A DNA stretch of 64,000 nucleotides from positions 1 through 64,000 of the forward strand of contig JAOTSD010000003.1 in the NCBI GenBank assembly GCA_030247555.1, written 5' to 3'. The position numbers and the translations under genes were made by a program. The notes beneath the pieces were generated by a model. It was not told where the DNA came from. It saw nothing but the letters and a program-made list of their open reading frames with translations, and made no database searches. This document shows, piece after piece, positions 37,506 through 50,289 of this stretch. The number at the start of each line of letters is the position of its first letter. Position 1 is the stretch's first letter. Source of the DNA: Siculibacillus sp. (GTDB taxonomy: Bacteria; Pseudomonadota; Alphaproteobacteria; Rhizobiales; Ancalomicrobiaceae).

Positions 37506-38996
37506 GTGACCGATCTGACCGCACTCACCCTCGCCGAAGCCCGCGACGCCCTGAAGGCGAAGCGCCTCACCGCGACCGAACTGACCGACGCCTATCTCGC
37601 CGCCATGGAGCGCGCTCGCGTCCTCAACGCCTTCGTCCTCGAGACGCCGGAGAAGGCGCGGGCCATGGCCGCCGCCTCCGACGCGCGGATCGCGGCCGGC
37701 GAGGCGGGACCGCTCGAGGGGCTGCCGATCGGGGTCAAGGACCTCTACTGCACCGAGGGCGTGCGGACGACCGCCTGCTCGCGGATCCTCGGCAACTTCG
37801 TGCCGCCCTACGAATCGACCGTGACAGCGAACTTGTGGGCCGACGGCGCGGTGATGCTGGGCAAGCTCAACAACGACGAGTTCGCCATGGGCTCGTCGAA
37901 CGAGACCTCGGCCTTCGGCACCGTCACAAACCCTTGGCGGCGCAGGAACCCCGACGGCTCGATCGATCCGACGCCGCTCGTCCCGGGTGGTTCCTCCGGC
38001 GGCTCCTCCGCGGCGGTCGCGGCGCGCCTGTGCATCGGCGCGACCGGCACCGACACCGGCGGCTCGATCCGCCAGCCGGCCGCCTTCACCGGCACCGTCG
38101 GTATCAAGCCGACCTACGGCCGCTGCTCGCGCTGGGGCATCGTCGCCTTCGCTTCGTCGCTCGATCAGGCCGGCCCCTTCGCCCGCACCGTCCGCGACGC
38201 CGCCATCCTCTTGAAGTCCTTCGCCTCGGTGGATCCCAAGGACACGACGTCGGTCGACCTGCCGGTGCCGGACTACGAGGCTTCGGTCGGCCGCTCGATC
38301 AAGGGCAAGGTCATCGGCATCCCCAAGGAATACCGCGTCGACGGCATGCCGGCCGAGATCGAATCGCTGTGGGCTCAGGGTATCGAGTGGCTGAAGGCCG
38401 CCGGGGCCGAGATCCGCGAGATCTCGTTGCCCCACACCAAATACGCTCTGCCGGCCTATTACATCGTCGCCCCGGCGGAGGCGTCGTCGAACCTCGCCCG
38501 TTACGACGGCATCCGTTACGGCCTGCGGGTTCCCGGCGACGACATCACCGACACCTACGAGCTGACCCGCGCCAGCGGCTTCGGCGCCGAGGTCCGCCGC
38601 CGCATCATGATCGGCACCTACGTGCTCTCGGCCGGCTACTACGACGCCTATTACGTCCGCGCCCAGAAGGTCCGCACCCTGATCAAGCGCGACTTCGACA
38701 TCGCCTTCGCCGCGGGCGTCGACGCCGTGCTGACACCGGCGACCCCGTCCTCGGCCTTCGGCATCGGCGAGAAGTCGGGCGGCGATCCGGTCGAGATGTA
38801 CCTCAACGACATCTTCACCGTGACGGTGAACATGGCGGGGCTCCCGGGCATGGTCGTGCCCGGCGGCCTCGACGCCAAGGGCCTGCCGCTCGGCCTGCAG
38901 CTCATCGGCCGGCCGTTCGAGGAGGAGACCCTCTTCCAGGTCGGCGAGGTGATCGAGCAGGCGGCCGGCCGCTTCACCCCCGAGGCGTGGTGGTGA
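37506..38996 (+). CDS. gatA: Asp/Glu-tRNA amidotransferase subunit A
   Basis: Amidase subunit of GatCAB that liberates ammonia from glutamine. The amidase signature with the Lys-Ser-Ser triad is clear: Lys in [10 protein letters not shown], the Gly/Ser-rich block [16 protein letters not shown], and [12 protein letters not shown] with the catalytic Ser. The protein ends GRFTPEAWW. The GTG at 37506 gives [18 protein letters not shown], the usual N-terminus; a TTG three codons upstream is an alternative. The stop codon overlaps the GTG of the exported hydrolase. Confidence 0.96.
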   Translation: MTDLTALTLAEARDALKAKRLTATELTDAYLAAMERARVLNAFVLETPEKARAMAAASDARIAAGEAGPLEGLPIGVKDLYCTEGVRTTACSRILGNFVPPYESTVTANLWADGAVMLGKLNNDEFAMGSSNETSAFGTVTNPWRRRNPDGSIDPTPLVPGGSSGGSSAAVAARLCIGATGTDTGGSIRQPAAFTGTVGIKPTYGRCSRWGIVAFASSLDQAGPFARTVRDAAILLKSFASVDPKDTTSVDLPVPDYEASVGRSIKGKVIGIPKEYRVDGMPAEIESLWAQGIEWLKAAGAEIREISLPHTKYALPAYYIVAPAEASSNLARYDGIRYGLRVPGDDITDTYELTRASGFGAEVRRRIMIGTYVLSAGYYDAYYVRAQKVRTLIKRDFDIAFAAGVDAVLTPATPSSAFGIGEKSGGDPVEMYLNDIFTVTVNMAGLPGMVVPGGLDAKGLPLGLQLIGRPFEEETLFQVGEVIEQAAGRFTPEAWW

Positions 38997-39964
38997 GCCG
39001 CATCCGGGCGGGGCTTCCCGCACTCGCCCTGGGGCTGACGGCGACCCTCGGCGGGGCGGCGGCGCAGGCGCCCGCCGGCGTGAAGACCTTCTCGGCCCGG
39101 GACGTGATCGAAGGCACGAAAGTGTCGCGCGAGCAGTGCGCGGCGCTGCCGAGGGCGGTGTTCGTCGAGGCTTTCGGCGACGGCATCTGCATCCGCTACT
39201 ATCTGCACGGCTCGGCCAAGGGCAAGGCGGCGGTGGTGTTCTTCACCGGCGACGTGCTCGGCCTCTCCAAGACCGGCCAGCGCGAGGTCGAGCCGGGGTA
39301 TCTGACGCAGGCGCCGGAATACATAGACATCGCCTCACGGGTGTGGGGCGAGCGCCTCGGCGCTCCGGTGATCTATTTCGGCCGCATGGGCATGAACGGC
39401 TCGTCGGGCTGGCACGGCGACCGCCGCACCGCGCTCGAGGCGGAGGTGACGCGGAAGGCGCTCGACGCGATCAAGGCGCGCGAGGGAGCGATCGGTTTCC
39501 ACCTCGCCGGCCAGTCGGGCGGGGCGATGCTGGTGCCGGCGGTTCTGGCGGCCCGCGACGACGTCGGTTGCGCCGTGGTCGCTTCCGGGCCGCTGGATTT
39601 CCGACGTTTCACCGCCGCCTACGGCATCACCTTCCGGGTGGGCGGCAAGCGCGCCCACCTCGACCCGATGGCCGAGGCCGCGAAGGTGGCGGCGCGGACC
39701 GTCGGAACGGACCCGACGCGGCTCTTCGTCCTCACCGATTCGGCCGACACGGCGGTGCCGGCGAAGTTCCAGACGCCCTGGCTCGGTGCGATCGAGGCGG
39801 CCGGCGGCCGGGCACTGCAGATCGCCACCGGCGGCCGCGGTCCCGAACACCATGCACTGATCGAGAAATCGCTCTTCGTCGTCCGCGACTGCATCGCCGG
39901 CCGCTCCGACGCGGAGATCGAGCGGGCTTGGAAGGGGCGGGCGGGCGACGACCTGCCGCGCTGA
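38993..39964 (+). CDS. Exported alpha/beta-hydrolase-like protein
   Basis: A 323-residue secreted protein translationally coupled to gatA (GTGA overlap). It has a signal peptide ([20 protein letters not shown]) followed by a hydrolase fold with the nucleophile elbow [11 protein letters not shown] (GxSxG). The conserved strand [11 protein letters not shown] precedes it. [13 protein letters not shown] and [12 protein letters not shown] follow as likely positions of the acid and histidine. Substrate and family name are unknown to me. The signal for export in an operon with a tRNA-amidating enzyme suggests only shared transcription. Confidence 0.75.
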   Translation: MSRIRAGLPALALGLTATLGGAAAQAPAGVKTFSARDVIEGTKVSREQCAALPRAVFVEAFGDGICIRYYLHGSAKGKAAVVFFTGDVLGLSKTGQREVEPGYLTQAPEYIDIASRVWGERLGAPVIYFGRMGMNGSSGWHGDRRTALEAEVTRKALDAIKAREGAIGFHLAGQSGGAMLVPAVLAARDDVGCAVVASGPLDFRRFTAAYGITFRVGGKRAHLDPMAEAAKVAARTVGTDPTRLFVLTDSADTAVPAKFQTPWLGAIEAAGGRALQIATGGRGPEHHALIEKSLFVVRDCIAGRSDAEIERAWKGRAGDDLPR

Positions 39965-40829
39965 GTCGCGCGTGATCTCCCGAATCGCCGGCCGATCCTC
40001 GGTCCGCGGATGAAGACCCCCGATTCCGAGTTCGGAACCGGGGGCAAGTCTGATGCGGGGGATGGATACGGCCGGCCATCGATGGCCGATGGCCGAACCG
40101 GCGGGAATCGCCGGCGACGGGCGCCTGCGGGTCACGGGCCTCCGGAGGGACGAAGGCGCCGTCGAGGACGACCATGGCGCTGAGCGCCATCGGCAGGCCG
40201 TGGGCGGCGGCACGACACCCGGCACATGGGACGCCGGGTATCGGAAAGCGGGACCTCGCCGATGTGCGCTCCCCCGGACGTGGTCGACCGGAAGGGGCGG
40301 GCATCGACGCGATCGTCGCGGTCCGATCGGTCCACGCATCCGAGCCCCTCGCGGGGCCGCGGATCGTCGGGGCGTCCTCTCCCCATGACCGACCGTTCGG
40401 CGGAAGGTCCGCCGTCCCGGAAGATCTGGCGCGCCGTCGCGGCGGATCAAGGGAGGGCTACGTAGAAATTCGTAAGTGTGACGATGGCGAGGACGTGCGC
40501 CTGCCCGCGGTCCGGGCGCGCCGCCCGATCGGTACGTCGCGGCGGGCGCCGGCGAACGCGCGCGGGTGGGCGAGAATCACCCGCCTCGGGGCGGAGGAAG
40601 CGGGTGGACGGGCACCGGCGCGATCGGCCGCGACGTCCGAGGCGGTGTCTTGATCGCGGTCAAGGGCGCCGTGTCCGTCTCCCCTATCGTCGCGGGGAGC
40701 GATGGCGCGCGCGGGGTGAGCGCGTCGAGGAGGGGACGAACGGGATGGTCGGCGCGATCTCGGGCACGCGAACCGACCCGCCCGGCGCGAGGCCCACGGC
40801 GAGGACGAACGACGTTTCCGAGGAAAGAG
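39965..40829. other. Non-coding stretch after exported hydrolase
   Basis: About 865 bp without a gene I can support. Open frames on both strands have Arg/Pro/Gly-rich compositions of high-GC non-coding DNA. A terminator-like hairpin sits at its left end, and an AT-richer spot with TACGTAGAAATTCGTAAG lies at about 40460-40480. Confidence 0.55.
40017..40044 (+). terminator. Hairpin terminator after exported hydrolase
   Basis: CCCCCGATTCCG, loop AGTT, CGGAACCGGGGG: a 12-bp stem with one mismatch, 53 bp after the stop codon. No T tract. Confidence 0.5.
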
Positions 40830-40906
40830 TGGCGGGAGTGACGGGGCTCGAACCCGCGACCTCCGGCGTGACAGGCCGGCACTCTAACCGACTGAGCTAC
40901 ACCCCC
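40830..40906 (-). tRNA. tRNA-Asp(GTC)
   Basis: The minus-strand sequence folds as a complete tRNA: acceptor GGGGGTG pairing with CACTCCC, D-arm GCTCAGTCGGTTAGAGT, anticodon stem CCGGC/GCCGG with loop CTGTCAC (anticodon GTC at 40870-40872), variable loop AGGTC, T-arm GCGGGTTCGAGCCCCGT. The discriminator is G and CCA is encoded. It is isolated between two long non-coding stretches. The region right of it is the promoter side. Confidence 0.97.
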
Positions 40907-41651
40907 GCTGGATCGCTTCGGGGGCGAGCCCCGTCGGCGATGGAGGGTCGTTTAAGGTGCCCGGCTCGCGGTGTCAAGCGCCTCTTGCCGACGAAGATTT
41001 CGCCGCCGATCCGGTCCGATGGACGAGACGGACCGCCTTCGGCGAGAGACGAGGGGGCGTCGGTCGTCCCGATCGGACGGAGGCGCGGGGTGGGTCCACG
41101 GAGCGAAACGGTCGGTCCATGGCCGGGGCGGCGCGGCCGCGGCGGTTCGGCGGAGACGAGATGCGCGGAGTGAAATGTCGAAATGCGTGGGCGCGACGGC
41201 GGCCCCTCTCCCGACTTCGGCGGGCGCGTGAGGATCGAGGAACATCCAGCCCGGAAATCTCGCGGCGGTCGCGGCCCAAAATGGTGGCGCGCCCGTTCAC
41301 GGATCGCGAAACGCCGGCGGCGGAAATGCGGCGATTCGCCCGCCTCATCTCCAAAAACCGCGATTTTGCCGGCTTCCGGCCGATTCTCGGTGTGCTGCGC
41401 GAGGGGCCGGGTGGTGCGACGGAGGTCGGGGGGGACTCCGACCAAAAGAGCGGGCGAAGGCGCTTGCGTCGCGGGGGTGGCTGGGCTAAGCGTGCCGTCG
41501 TGACGACGGGTCGCAGATGTGAATTCGTCGTATCCCGGCCACGCGGGTGCTGCGATCGTGTGATCGCCACGGCGGCGCGGCGGGAGGTATCCGATCCGCG
41601 ATCTCGGGTCGCGGATCGCTTCCCGGATCGGGGGAGAGGAACGGGATCGCC
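40907..41651. other. Non-coding stretch between tRNA-Asp and nuoA
   Basis: About 745 bp with no gene I can support. It should hold the tRNA-Asp promoter at its left end and the nuo operon promoter near the right end. I could not identify either box with confidence. No repeat or attachment-site duplication of the tRNA 3' end was seen. Confidence 0.5.
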
Positions 41652-42017
41652 ATGCAAGCCCTGCTCAGCGAATACCTGCCGATCGTCGTCTTTCTCGCGC
41701 TCGCCTGCGTCATCGGTCTCGCACTCTTGGTCGCGCCCTTTCTGGTCGCCTACAAGAAGCCGGATCCGGAGAAGCTGTCGGCCTACGAATGCGGCTTCAA
41801 CGCCTTCGACGACGCGCGCATGAAGTTCGACGTCCGCTTCTATCTGGTGTCGATCCTCTTCATCATCTTCGACCTCGAAGTGGCCTTCCTGTTCCCGTGG
41901 GCGGTGGCCTTCGGCGATCTCGGCTGGTTCGGCTTCTGGTCGATGATGGTCTTCCTCGGCGTCCTCACCATCGGCTTCGTCTACGAGTGGAAGAAGGGGG
42001 CCCTGGAATGGGACTGA
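41652..42017 (+). CDS. nuoA: NADH-quinone oxidoreductase subunit A
   Basis: Membrane subunit of complex I. The 121-residue protein has three transmembrane helices and the conserved loop [20 protein letters not shown] with the invariant Cys, followed by [21 protein letters not shown]. The ATG at 41652 is preceded by GGGGAGAGGAACGGG. It is the first gene of the nuo operon; its end overlaps nuoB by 10 bp. Confidence 0.97.
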   Translation: MQALLSEYLPIVVFLALACVIGLALLVAPFLVAYKKPDPEKLSAYECGFNAFDDARMKFDVRFYLVSILFIIFDLEVAFLFPWAVAFGDLGWFGFWSMMVFLGVLTIGFVYEWKKGALEWD

Positions 42018-42589
42018 TCCAACCGTCCTCGCCGCTGGTCGCGCCCGCCCCCAAGGGCATCATCGACCCGAACACGGGCAAGCCGGTCGGCGCCGACGAC
42101 CCCTACTTCCTGAAGATCGACGAGCAGCTCGCCGACAAGGGCTTCATCGTCACGGCGACCGACGAACTCATCACCTGGGCGCGCACCGGCTCGCTGATGT
42201 GGATGACCTTCGGCCTCGCCTGCTGCGCGGTCGAGATGATCCAGATGGCGATGCCGCGCTACGACTGCGAGCGCTTCGGCTTCGCGCCGCGCGCCTCGCC
42301 GCGCCAGTCGGACGTGATGATCGTCGCCGGCACCTTGACCAACAAGATGGCTCCGGCGATGCGCAAGGTCTACGACCAGATGCCGGAGCCGCGCTACGTC
42401 ATCTCGATGGGCTCCTGCGCCAACGGCGGCGGCTATTACCACTATTCCTATTCGGTGGTTCGCGGTTGCGATCGCATCGTGCCGGTCGACGTCTACGTGC
42501 CGGGCTGCCCGCCCACCGCCGAGGCGCTGCTCTACGGCGTGTTGCTGTTGCAGAAGAAGATCCGGCGCACCGGCACCATCGAACGCTGA
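42008..42589 (+). CDS. nuoB: NADH-quinone oxidoreductase subunit B
   Basis: Carries the terminal [4Fe-4S] cluster N2 that reduces quinone. The 193-residue protein has the tandem cysteines in GLACCAVEM, a third in [17 protein letters not shown] and the fourth in [13 protein letters not shown]. The N-terminal 35 residues before [12 protein letters not shown] are variable. The start ATG at 42008 overlaps the end of nuoA. Confidence 0.98.
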   Translation: MGLIQPSSPLVAPAPKGIIDPNTGKPVGADDPYFLKIDEQLADKGFIVTATDELITWARTGSLMWMTFGLACCAVEMIQMAMPRYDCERFGFAPRASPRQSDVMIVAGTLTNKMAPAMRKVYDQMPEPRYVISMGSCANGGGYYHYSYSVVRGCDRIVPVDVYVPGCPPTAEALLYGVLLLQKKIRRTGTIER

Positions 42590-42635
42590 ACGGGATGGGG
42601 CGTCGCGACGCGGGGCCCGGAAAGGTCGAGGAAGC

Positions 42636-43235
42636 ATGGCTCAATCGCTCCAGTCTCTCGGCGAGACCATCGCGGCCAAGCTCGGATCGAAGCTCGCCGG
42701 CTGGTCGATCGGCGTCGACATGGTGGTGCTCGAGGCGTCGCCGGAAACCATCGTCGACGTGCTGAAGACGCTGCGTGACGACGCCGAGCTGAAGTTCGTC
42801 GGATTCACCGACGTCTGCGGTGTCGACTGGCCGGCGCGCGAGAAGCGCTTCGACGTGGTCTACCACCTGCTGTCGCCGACGCTGAACGTCCGCGTCCGCA
42901 TCAAGCTCGCGACCGACGAGACGACGCCGGTTCCCTCGGCCACCGGGCTCTTCCCCGGCGCCGACTGGTTCGAGCGCGAGGCCTATGATCTCTACGGCAT
43001 CCTCTTCACCGGGCACCACGACCTGCGCCGCATCCTGACGGACTACGGGTTCGAGGGGCACCCGCTGAGGAAGGACTTCCCGATGTCGGGCCACGTCGAG
43101 GTTCGCTACGACGAGACCGAGAAGCGGGTGGTCTACGAGCCGATTCGGCTCGCGCAGGAATTCCGCAACTTCGACTTCCTGAGCCCCTGGGAAGGACCGG
43201 ATCGTGTCCTGCCCGGCGACGAGAAGGCGAAATAG
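42636..43235 (+). CDS. nuoC: NADH-quinone oxidoreductase subunit C
   Basis: Peripheral-arm subunit of 199 residues. The family blocks are [39 protein letters not shown] and [26 protein letters not shown]. It is separate from nuoD, not fused as in enterobacteria. A small membrane ORF follows before nuoD. Confidence 0.97.
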   Translation: MAQSLQSLGETIAAKLGSKLAGWSIGVDMVVLEASPETIVDVLKTLRDDAELKFVGFTDVCGVDWPAREKRFDVVYHLLSPTLNVRVRIKLATDETTPVPSATGLFPGADWFEREAYDLYGILFTGHHDLRRILTDYGFEGHPLRKDFPMSGHVEVRYDETEKRVVYEPIRLAQEFRNFDFLSPWEGPDRVLPGDEKAK

Positions 43236-43260
43236 GACGCCGGGAGGATGAACGACGGAC

Positions 43261-43449
43261 ATGAGCACCGGCCCGCTGGTCTTGGCTCTCCTGTTCGTCG
43301 TGCTCCTGATCCCGATCGTCACCACGGCCCAACGGGTGGGGGCGACGATCTGGGAGAGAACATGGGGCCGCAATTGGCGCTGGATGGCGTTGGTGGCGGT
43401 CGGGTCGGTGATCGGGTGGCTGATCGCCAAGTTCGGAAATCTCCCCTGA
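43261..43449 (+). CDS. Small two-helix membrane protein inside nuo operon
   Basis: A 62-residue ORF with ATG start between nuoC and nuoD. It has two hydrophobic segments ([16 protein letters not shown] and [18 protein letters not shown]) separated by a basic/aromatic loop ([17 protein letters not shown]). I do not recognise the family. It lies 25 bp after nuoC with a GGGAGGATGAACG stretch in front and ends 34 bp before nuoD, so it is transcribed with complex I genes. It could be an accessory or assembly protein; only position supports this. Confidence 0.62.
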   Translation: MSTGPLVLALLFVVLLIPIVTTAQRVGATIWERTWGRNWRWMALVAVGSVIGWLIAKFGNLP

Positions 43450-43483
43450 GAGGGGGAGGGACGATCGATCGAGGGACCGCGCG

Positions 43484-44677
43484 ATGGGCGCCGAAGCGAC
43501 GGTACGCAACTTCAACATCAACTTCGGTCCGCAGCATCCGTCCGCGCACGGCGTGTTGCGCCTGGTGCTGGAGCTCGACGGCGAGGTCGTCACCCGCGTC
43601 GACCCGCACATCGGCCTCTTGCATCGCGGCACCGAGAAGCTGATCGAGAACAAGACCTACGCCCAGGCGACGCCCTATTTCGACCGGCTCGACTACTGTT
43701 CGCCGATGAACCAGGAGCACGCCTTCGTGCTCGCCGCCGAGAAGCTCCTCGGCCTCACCGTGCCGAAGCGCGGCCAGCTCATCCGGGTGCTCTACTGCGA
43801 GATCGGGCGCCTGCTCTCCCACCTCCTCAACGTCACCTCGCAGGCGCTGGACGTCGGCGCGCTGACCCCGCCGCTGTGGGGCTACGAGGAGCGCGAGAAG
43901 CTGATGATCTTCTACGAGCGCGCCTCCGGCGCTCGTATGCACGCCAACTATTTCCGCGTCGGCGGCGTCCACCAGGACCTGCCGGAGAAGCTGATCGCCG
44001 ATATCGGCCACTTCTGCGACACGTTCCCGAAGGTGGTCGACGACCTCGAGGGACTTCTCACCGAGAACCGCATCTTCAAGCAGCGCAACGTCGACATCGG
44101 CGTGGTCAGCCTCGAGGAAGCGCTCGCTTGGGGCTTCTCGGGCGTGATGCTGCGCGGCTCGGGCGCCAAGTGGGACCTGCGCAAGTCGCAGCCCTACGAG
44201 TGCTACGACGAGATGGATTTCGACATCGTCATCGGCAAGAACGGCGACTGCTACGACCGCTACCTGATCCGCATGTACGAGATGCGCGAGTCGGTGAAGA
44301 TCATGAAGCAGTGCGTCGAGCGGCTCTCCGGCAGGGAGCGCGTCGGGCCGGTCTCGGCGGAGACCCAGAAGGTGGTGCCGCCGAAGCGCGGCGACATGAA
44401 GCGCTCGATGGAAGCGCTCATCCATCACTTCAAGCTCTTCACCGAAGGCTTTCATGTTCCTGAAGGCGAGGTCTATGCCGCCGTCGAGGCGCCCAAGGGC
44501 GAATTCGGCGTCTACCTCGTCTCCGACGGCACCAACAAGCCCTATCGCTGCAAGATCCGGGCGCCCGGCTTCGCGCATCTGCAGGCGATGGACTTCCTCA
44601 ACCGCGGCCACATGCTCGCCGACGTGGCGGCGATCCTGGGGTCGCTCGACATCGTCTTCGGCGACGTCGACCGGTGA
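43484..44677 (+). CDS. nuoD: NADH-quinone oxidoreductase subunit D
   Basis: 49-kDa-type subunit at the quinone site. The 397-residue protein starts with [19 protein letters not shown] and has [32 protein letters not shown], the [18 protein letters not shown] block and the terminal [20 protein letters not shown]. No hydrogenase-type cysteines are expected or seen. An upstream GAGGGACCGCGCG stretch gives a weak ribosome-binding site. Confidence 0.98.
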   Translation: MGAEATVRNFNINFGPQHPSAHGVLRLVLELDGEVVTRVDPHIGLLHRGTEKLIENKTYAQATPYFDRLDYCSPMNQEHAFVLAAEKLLGLTVPKRGQLIRVLYCEIGRLLSHLLNVTSQALDVGALTPPLWGYEEREKLMIFYERASGARMHANYFRVGGVHQDLPEKLIADIGHFCDTFPKVVDDLEGLLTENRIFKQRNVDIGVVSLEEALAWGFSGVMLRGSGAKWDLRKSQPYECYDEMDFDIVIGKNGDCYDRYLIRMYEMRESVKIMKQCVERLSGRERVGPVSAETQKVVPPKRGDMKRSMEALIHHFKLFTEGFHVPEGEVYAAVEAPKGEFGVYLVSDGTNKPYRCKIRAPGFAHLQAMDFLNRGHMLADVAAILGSLDIVFGDVDR

Positions 44678-44749
44678 GGCGGAATTGAACCGGCGGGGCG
44701 ACGAGCCCCGCCGATCGGGTACACGTACGATCGATCGTCCGAGGATTTC

Positions 44750-45403
44750 ATGAGCGTCCGCAGGCTCGCCGCCACCGAGGTCCAACCGGCCTCCTTCGCC
44801 TTCAGCCCCGAGAACGAGGCCTGGGCCGCGACCGTCGTCGCCAAGTTCCCGGCCGGCAAGCGGGCCTCCGCCGTGATCCCGTTCCTGATGCGGGCGCAGG
44901 AGCAGGAGGGCTGGGTCTCCAAGGCGGCGATCGAGACGATCGCCGACCGGCTCGGCATGAAGCACATCCGGGTGCTGGAGGTCGCGACCTTCTACACCCA
45001 GTTCCAGCTGGCGCCGGTGGGCAGCGTGGCGCACGTGCAGGTGTGCGGCACCACGCCGTGCATGCTGCGCGGCTCGGACGGCATCATCGAGGTCTGCAAG
45101 AGCCGGATCGCCGCCCACGCCCACGAGGTTTCGGCGGACGGCCGCTTCTCCTGGGAGGAGGTCGAGTGCCTCGGCGCCTGCGTCAACGCCCCGATGGTGG
45201 CGGTGGGCAAGGACACCTACGAGGACCTGACGCCGGAGACGTTCAACGCGGTGCTCGACGCTTTCGAGCGTGGCGAGACGCCGGCTCCCGGTCCGCAGAA
45301 CGGCCGCAACGGCGCGATGGCGGAAGGTGGCCCGACGTCGTTGACCGATCCGGGGCTCTACGACGGTTCCTATCGCGTCAACATCGTGACGCAGGGCAAG
45401 TGA
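44750..45403 (+). CDS. nuoE: NADH-quinone oxidoreductase subunit E
   Basis: 24-kDa-type subunit binding the N1a [2Fe-2S] cluster. Of 217 residues, the core shows [14 protein letters not shown], the cysteine pair in [14 protein letters not shown] and the second pair in [15 protein letters not shown] roughly 45-residue Gly/Pro-rich tail after the thioredoxin-like domain is usual for alphaproteobacterial NuoE. Confidence 0.97.
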   Translation: MSVRRLAATEVQPASFAFSPENEAWAATVVAKFPAGKRASAVIPFLMRAQEQEGWVSKAAIETIADRLGMKHIRVLEVATFYTQFQLAPVGSVAHVQVCGTTPCMLRGSDGIIEVCKSRIAAHAHEVSADGRFSWEEVECLGACVNAPMVAVGKDTYEDLTPETFNAVLDAFERGETPAPGPQNGRNGAMAEGGPTSLTDPGLYDGSYRVNIVTQGK

Positions 45404-45489
45404 TGCAGCGTCCGCCCGGCGACGGGCGGTGAGTGAACGGTGCGGCGGCGACGCCGGCCGGGGTTCGAGAGGCAACCGGGAAGAGATCG

Positions 45490-46773
<1,284 letters not shown>

Positions 46774-46782
46774 GGAACGGGC

Positions 46783-48897
46783 ATGGCCAAGATCAAGATC
46801 GACGGCAACGAGATCGACGTCGCACCGGAAGCGACGCTGTTGCAGGCCTGTGAAGCGGCCGGCGCGGAGGTTCCGCGCTTCTGCTTCCACGAGCGCCTGT
46901 CGGTCGCCGGCAATTGCCGCATGTGTCTGGTCGAGGTGAAGGGCGGTCCGCCGAAGCCGACCGCCTCCTGCGCCATGTCGGTGCGCGATCTCAGGCCGGG
47001 CCCCAACGGTGAGCCGCCGGAGGTGTTCACCAACACCCCGATGGTCAAGCGCGCCCGCGAAGGCGTGATGGAATTCCTGCTGATCAACCATCCGCTCGAT
47101 TGCCCGATCTGCGATCAGGGCGGCGAGTGCGACCTGCAGGACCAGGCGATGGCCTACGGCATCGACGCCGGCCGCTTCGCCGAGAACAAGCGCGCCGTCG
47201 AGGACAAGTACATCGGCCCGCTGGTGAAGACGGTGATGACGCGCTGCATCCAGTGCACGCGCTGCGTCCGCTTCACCGCGGAGGTCGCCGGCACCGCCGA
47301 CATGGGACTGATCTCGCGCGGCGAGGACGTGGAGATCACCACCTACCTCGAGAGCGCCATGGCGAGCGAGTTGCAGGGCAACGTCGTCGACCTCTGCCCG
47401 GTCGGCGCGCTGACCTCGCGGCCCTACGAGTTCAAGGCCCGCCCGTGGGAGCTCTCCAAGACCGAGACGATCGACGTGATGGACGCCCTCGGCTCCAACA
47501 TCCGCGTCGACGTCCGCGGCCGCGAAGTGGTGCGCATCCTGCCGCGCCTCAACGAGGACGTGAACGAGGAGTGGATCTCCGACAAGACCCGACACGTGGT
47601 CGACGGTCTCAAGACCCAGCGCCTCGACCGGCCCTACGTGCGCCGCATGGACGCCCACCATCACGTCCGTCTGCTGCCGGCCTCCTGGGGTGAGGCGCTC
47701 GGCGTCGTCGCCGGCAAGCTGAAGGACACCGATCCGAAGAAGGTCGGTATCGTCGTCGGCGATCTCGCCTCGGCGGAAGAGCTCTTCGCCGTCAAGGCGC
47801 TCGCTTCCGCCCTCGGCATCGCCAATCTCGACGCGCGCGCCGACGGCTCGTGCCTCGACGGCGCGGCGGGACGGGCGACCTACCTCTTCAACGCCACCAT
47901 CGCCGGCATCGAGCGGGCCGACGCCATCCTGATCGTCGGGTCCAACCCGCGGCTCGAGGCGCCGGTGCTCAACGCCCGCATCCGCAAGCGCTGGCGCAAG
48001 GGCGGCTGCCCGATCGGCGTCATCGGCGAGGAGGCAGATCTCAACTACGCCTACAACTTCCTCGGCGAGGGGCCGAACGCGGTGGCCAATCTCGCCTCCG
48101 GCGGCAACGGCTTCCTCGAGGTGCTCAAGGCGGCGTCGCGGCCGCTGATCCTCGTCGGCAACGCCGTCTCGGCCCGCGAGGACGGTCCGGCGCTGATGGC
48201 GGCTCTGGCGAAGCTCGCGGTCGACGTCGGCGCGGCGGGCCCCGAGTGGAACGGCTTCTCGGTGCTGCACACCGCGGCGAGCCGCGTCGCGGCGCTCGAT
48301 CTCGGCGTGGTGCCGGGGGAGGGCGGTCTGGCGACGCGCGAGATCCTGGCCGGTTGTGCCTCGGGTGCGATCGAGATGCTGATCCTCGTCGGCGCCGACG
48401 AGATCGACACCGCGAAGCTCGGGTCGGCCTTCGTCGTCTATCTCGGCACCCACGGCGACGCCGGCGCCCACCGCGCCGACGTGATCCTGCCCGGCGCGGC
48501 CTACACCGAGAAGTCGGGCATCTGGGTCAACACCGAAGGCCGCGTCCAGGTCGGCGCCCGCGCCGCCTTCCCCGTGGGCGATGCCCGCGAGGACTGGGCG
48601 GTGATCCGAGCCCTGTCGGCGCTGGTCGGCGAGACCCTGCCCTTCGACAGCCTTTCCGAACTGCGGGCGGCGCTCGAGGCGGCGCATCCGACCTATGCCG
48701 GGGTCGACGAGATCGCGGCGGGCGACCATGAAGACGTCGTGCGGCTGGCGGCCGGCGCCGGCGCCGCGCTCGGCGGGCCGGACTTCGCTTCGCCGGTCAC
48801 CGACTTCTATCTGACCAACCCGATCGCGCGGGCATCGAGCGTGATGGCGGAATGTTCGAAGCTGGCCGCGGCGCGCGTCGCGGCGGCGGCGGAATGA
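46783..48897 (+). CDS. nuoG: NADH-quinone oxidoreductase subunit G
   Basis: 75-kDa-type subunit carrying several Fe-S clusters. The 704-residue protein opens with a ferredoxin-like domain ([21 protein letters not shown]1b). It continues with [19 protein letters not shown] (N5 with His ligand) and [11 protein letters not shown] with [10 protein letters not shown] (N4). A molybdopterin-oxidoreductase-like domain without cofactor motifs fills the rest. It begins 9 bp after nuoF. Confidence 0.98.
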   Translation: MAKIKIDGNEIDVAPEATLLQACEAAGAEVPRFCFHERLSVAGNCRMCLVEVKGGPPKPTASCAMSVRDLRPGPNGEPPEVFTNTPMVKRAREGVMEFLLINHPLDCPICDQGGECDLQDQAMAYGIDAGRFAENKRAVEDKYIGPLVKTVMTRCIQCTRCVRFTAEVAGTADMGLISRGEDVEITTYLESAMASELQGNVVDLCPVGALTSRPYEFKARPWELSKTETIDVMDALGSNIRVDVRGREVVRILPRLNEDVNEEWISDKTRHVVDGLKTQRLDRPYVRRMDAHHHVRLLPASWGEALGVVAGKLKDTDPKKVGIVVGDLASAEELFAVKALASALGIANLDARADGSCLDGAAGRATYLFNATIAGIERADAILIVGSNPRLEAPVLNARIRKRWRKGGCPIGVIGEEADLNYAYNFLGEGPNAVANLASGGNGFLEVLKAASRPLILVGNAVSAREDGPALMAALAKLAVDVGAAGPEWNGFSVLHTAASRVAALDLGVVPGEGGLATREILAGCASGAIEMLILVGADEIDTAKLGSAFVVYLGTHGDAGAHRADVILPGAAYTEKSGIWVNTEGRVQVGARAAFPVGDAREDWAVIRALSALVGETLPFDSLSELRAALEAAHPTYAGVDEIAAGDHEDVVRLAAGAGAALGGPDFASPVTDFYLTNPIARASSVMAECSKLAAARVAAAAE

Positions 48898-48910
48898 GGG
48901 GGAGAGCGTG

Positions 48911-49963
48911 ATGGCGTCGTTCTGGGCCGACTATCTCTGGCCTCTCATCATCATCGCGGCGCAATCGCTGCTGCTGATGGTCGTTCTCCTGGTGCTCATC
49001 GCCTACATCCTCTACGCCGACCGCAAGATCTGGGCGGCGGTACAGATGCGACGCGGCCCCAACGTCGTCGGCCCGTGGGGACTGTTCCAGTCCTTCGCCG
49101 ACATGCTGAAGTTCGTGCTCAAGGAGCCGACGATCCCGGCTTCGGCCAACAAGGGCATCTTCCTGCTCGCCCCGCTCGTCTCGGCGACGGTGGCGCTCGG
49201 CGCCTGGGCGGTGATGCCGGTGGCCGACGGATGGGTGGTGTCGGACATCAACGTCGGCGTGCTCTACATCCTCGCCATCTCGTCGCTCGGCGTCTACGGC
49301 ACGATCATGGGCGGCTGGGCCTCGAACTCGAAGTATCCGTTCCTGTCGGCGCTGCGCTCGGCGGCCCAGATGGTCTCCTACGAGGTGTCGATCGGCTTCG
49401 TGATCATCACCGTGCTGCTCTGTGTCGGCACGCTGAACCTCTCGGAGATCGTGCGCTACCAGGCCGATCACGGTCTCGCTCATGCGCTCGGCGTGCCGTG
49501 GGCGTCGTTCCTGAACTGGTACTGGCTGCCGCTGTTCCCGATGTTCGTGATCTTCTTCATCTCGGCGCTGGCCGAGACGAACCGGCCTCCCTTCGATCTG
49601 GCGGAAGCGGAGTCTGAGTTGGTCGCGGGCTTCATGGTCGAATACGGTTCGACGCCCTACATGGTCTTCATGTTGTCGGAGTACGTGGCGATCACGGTGC
49701 AGTGCGCCATGACGACGATCCTGTTCCTCGGCGGATGGCTGCCGCCGTTCGACTTCGCGCCCTTCACCTGGGTGCCGGGCATCGTCTGGTTCACGCTGAA
49801 GTCGCTGCTCGTCTTCTTCATGTTCGCCATGGCGAAGGCGATCGTGCCGCGCTACCGCTACGACCAACTCATGCGCCTCGGCTGGAAGGTGTTCCTGCCG
49901 CTGTCGCTGGGCATGGTGGTGATCGTCGCCGGCGTGCTGCAGGTGATGGGCTGGGCGCCCTGA
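48911..49963 (+). CDS. nuoH: NADH-quinone oxidoreductase subunit H
   Basis: Membrane subunit forming the quinone chamber. The 350-residue protein has about eight helices and conserved loops: [36 protein letters not shown] and [20 protein letters not shown] with the acidic cluster. The ATG at 48911 directly follows a GTG in the same frame; both lie after the GGGGGAGAGCGTG ribosome-binding site. Confidence 0.98.
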   Translation: MASFWADYLWPLIIIAAQSLLLMVVLLVLIAYILYADRKIWAAVQMRRGPNVVGPWGLFQSFADMLKFVLKEPTIPASANKGIFLLAPLVSATVALGAWAVMPVADGWVVSDINVGVLYILAISSLGVYGTIMGGWASNSKYPFLSALRSAAQMVSYEVSIGFVIITVLLCVGTLNLSEIVRYQADHGLAHALGVPWASFLNWYWLPLFPMFVIFFISALAETNRPPFDLAEAESELVAGFMVEYGSTPYMVFMLSEYVAITVQCAMTTILFLGGWLPPFDFAPFTWVPGIVWFTLKSLLVFFMFAMAKAIVPRYRYDQLMRLGWKVFLPLSLGMVVIVAGVLQVMGWAP

Positions 49964-49994
49964 ACCGCACGAGGGAAAGAAGGGGAGGGGCGCG

Positions 49995-50228
49995 ATGGAA
50001 GTGTCTCTCGCCGGGCTGATCGGGGCCTTCGTCGGGCTGATGATCGGCATCGTGGATTTCGGCTTCGTCGCGATGTTGTTGCGGCGGGCCTTGGAGAAGC
50101 GAACCGGCTCGACCGGGGTGATCCGCAGGCCGGGGACCCTCGAGACGGTTCTGAAGGCGGCCTTCGTGGTCAACGCCATCGTCTTCGCCGGACTGGGCTA
50201 CTGGTTCGGCGCGACCATGGCGGGATGA
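49995..50228 (+). CDS. Small two-helix membrane protein between nuoH and nuoI
   Basis: A 77-residue ORF with two membrane helices ([20 protein letters not shown] near the N-terminus and [20 protein letters not shown] at the C-terminus) and a basic loop between them. I do not recognise a family. An AAGAAGGGGAGGGGCGCG stretch before the ATG is a strong ribosome-binding site. The gene lies 31 bp after nuoH and 61 bp before nuoI. Like the ORF between nuoC and nuoD it is expressed with the complex I genes, but its role is unknown. Confidence 0.68.
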   Translation: MEVSLAGLIGAFVGLMIGIVDFGFVAMLLRRALEKRTGSTGVIRRPGTLETVLKAAFVVNAIVFAGLGYWFGATMAG

Positions 50229-50289
50229 ACGAGGCCGGCGACAGTCGACGCGGACCCCGGGTGACCGGGGAGAGGAAGCGGGTGGGAGA

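Noticed and set aside
39732-40304. Minus-strand open frame opposite the exported hydrolase end and beyond
   Set aside because: It overlaps the exported hydrolase gene in antisense and has a Pro/Arg-rich random composition.
40830-40906. tRNA-Asp as an integration site for a mobile element
   Set aside because: No integrase gene and no second copy of the tRNA 3' end were found within the window.
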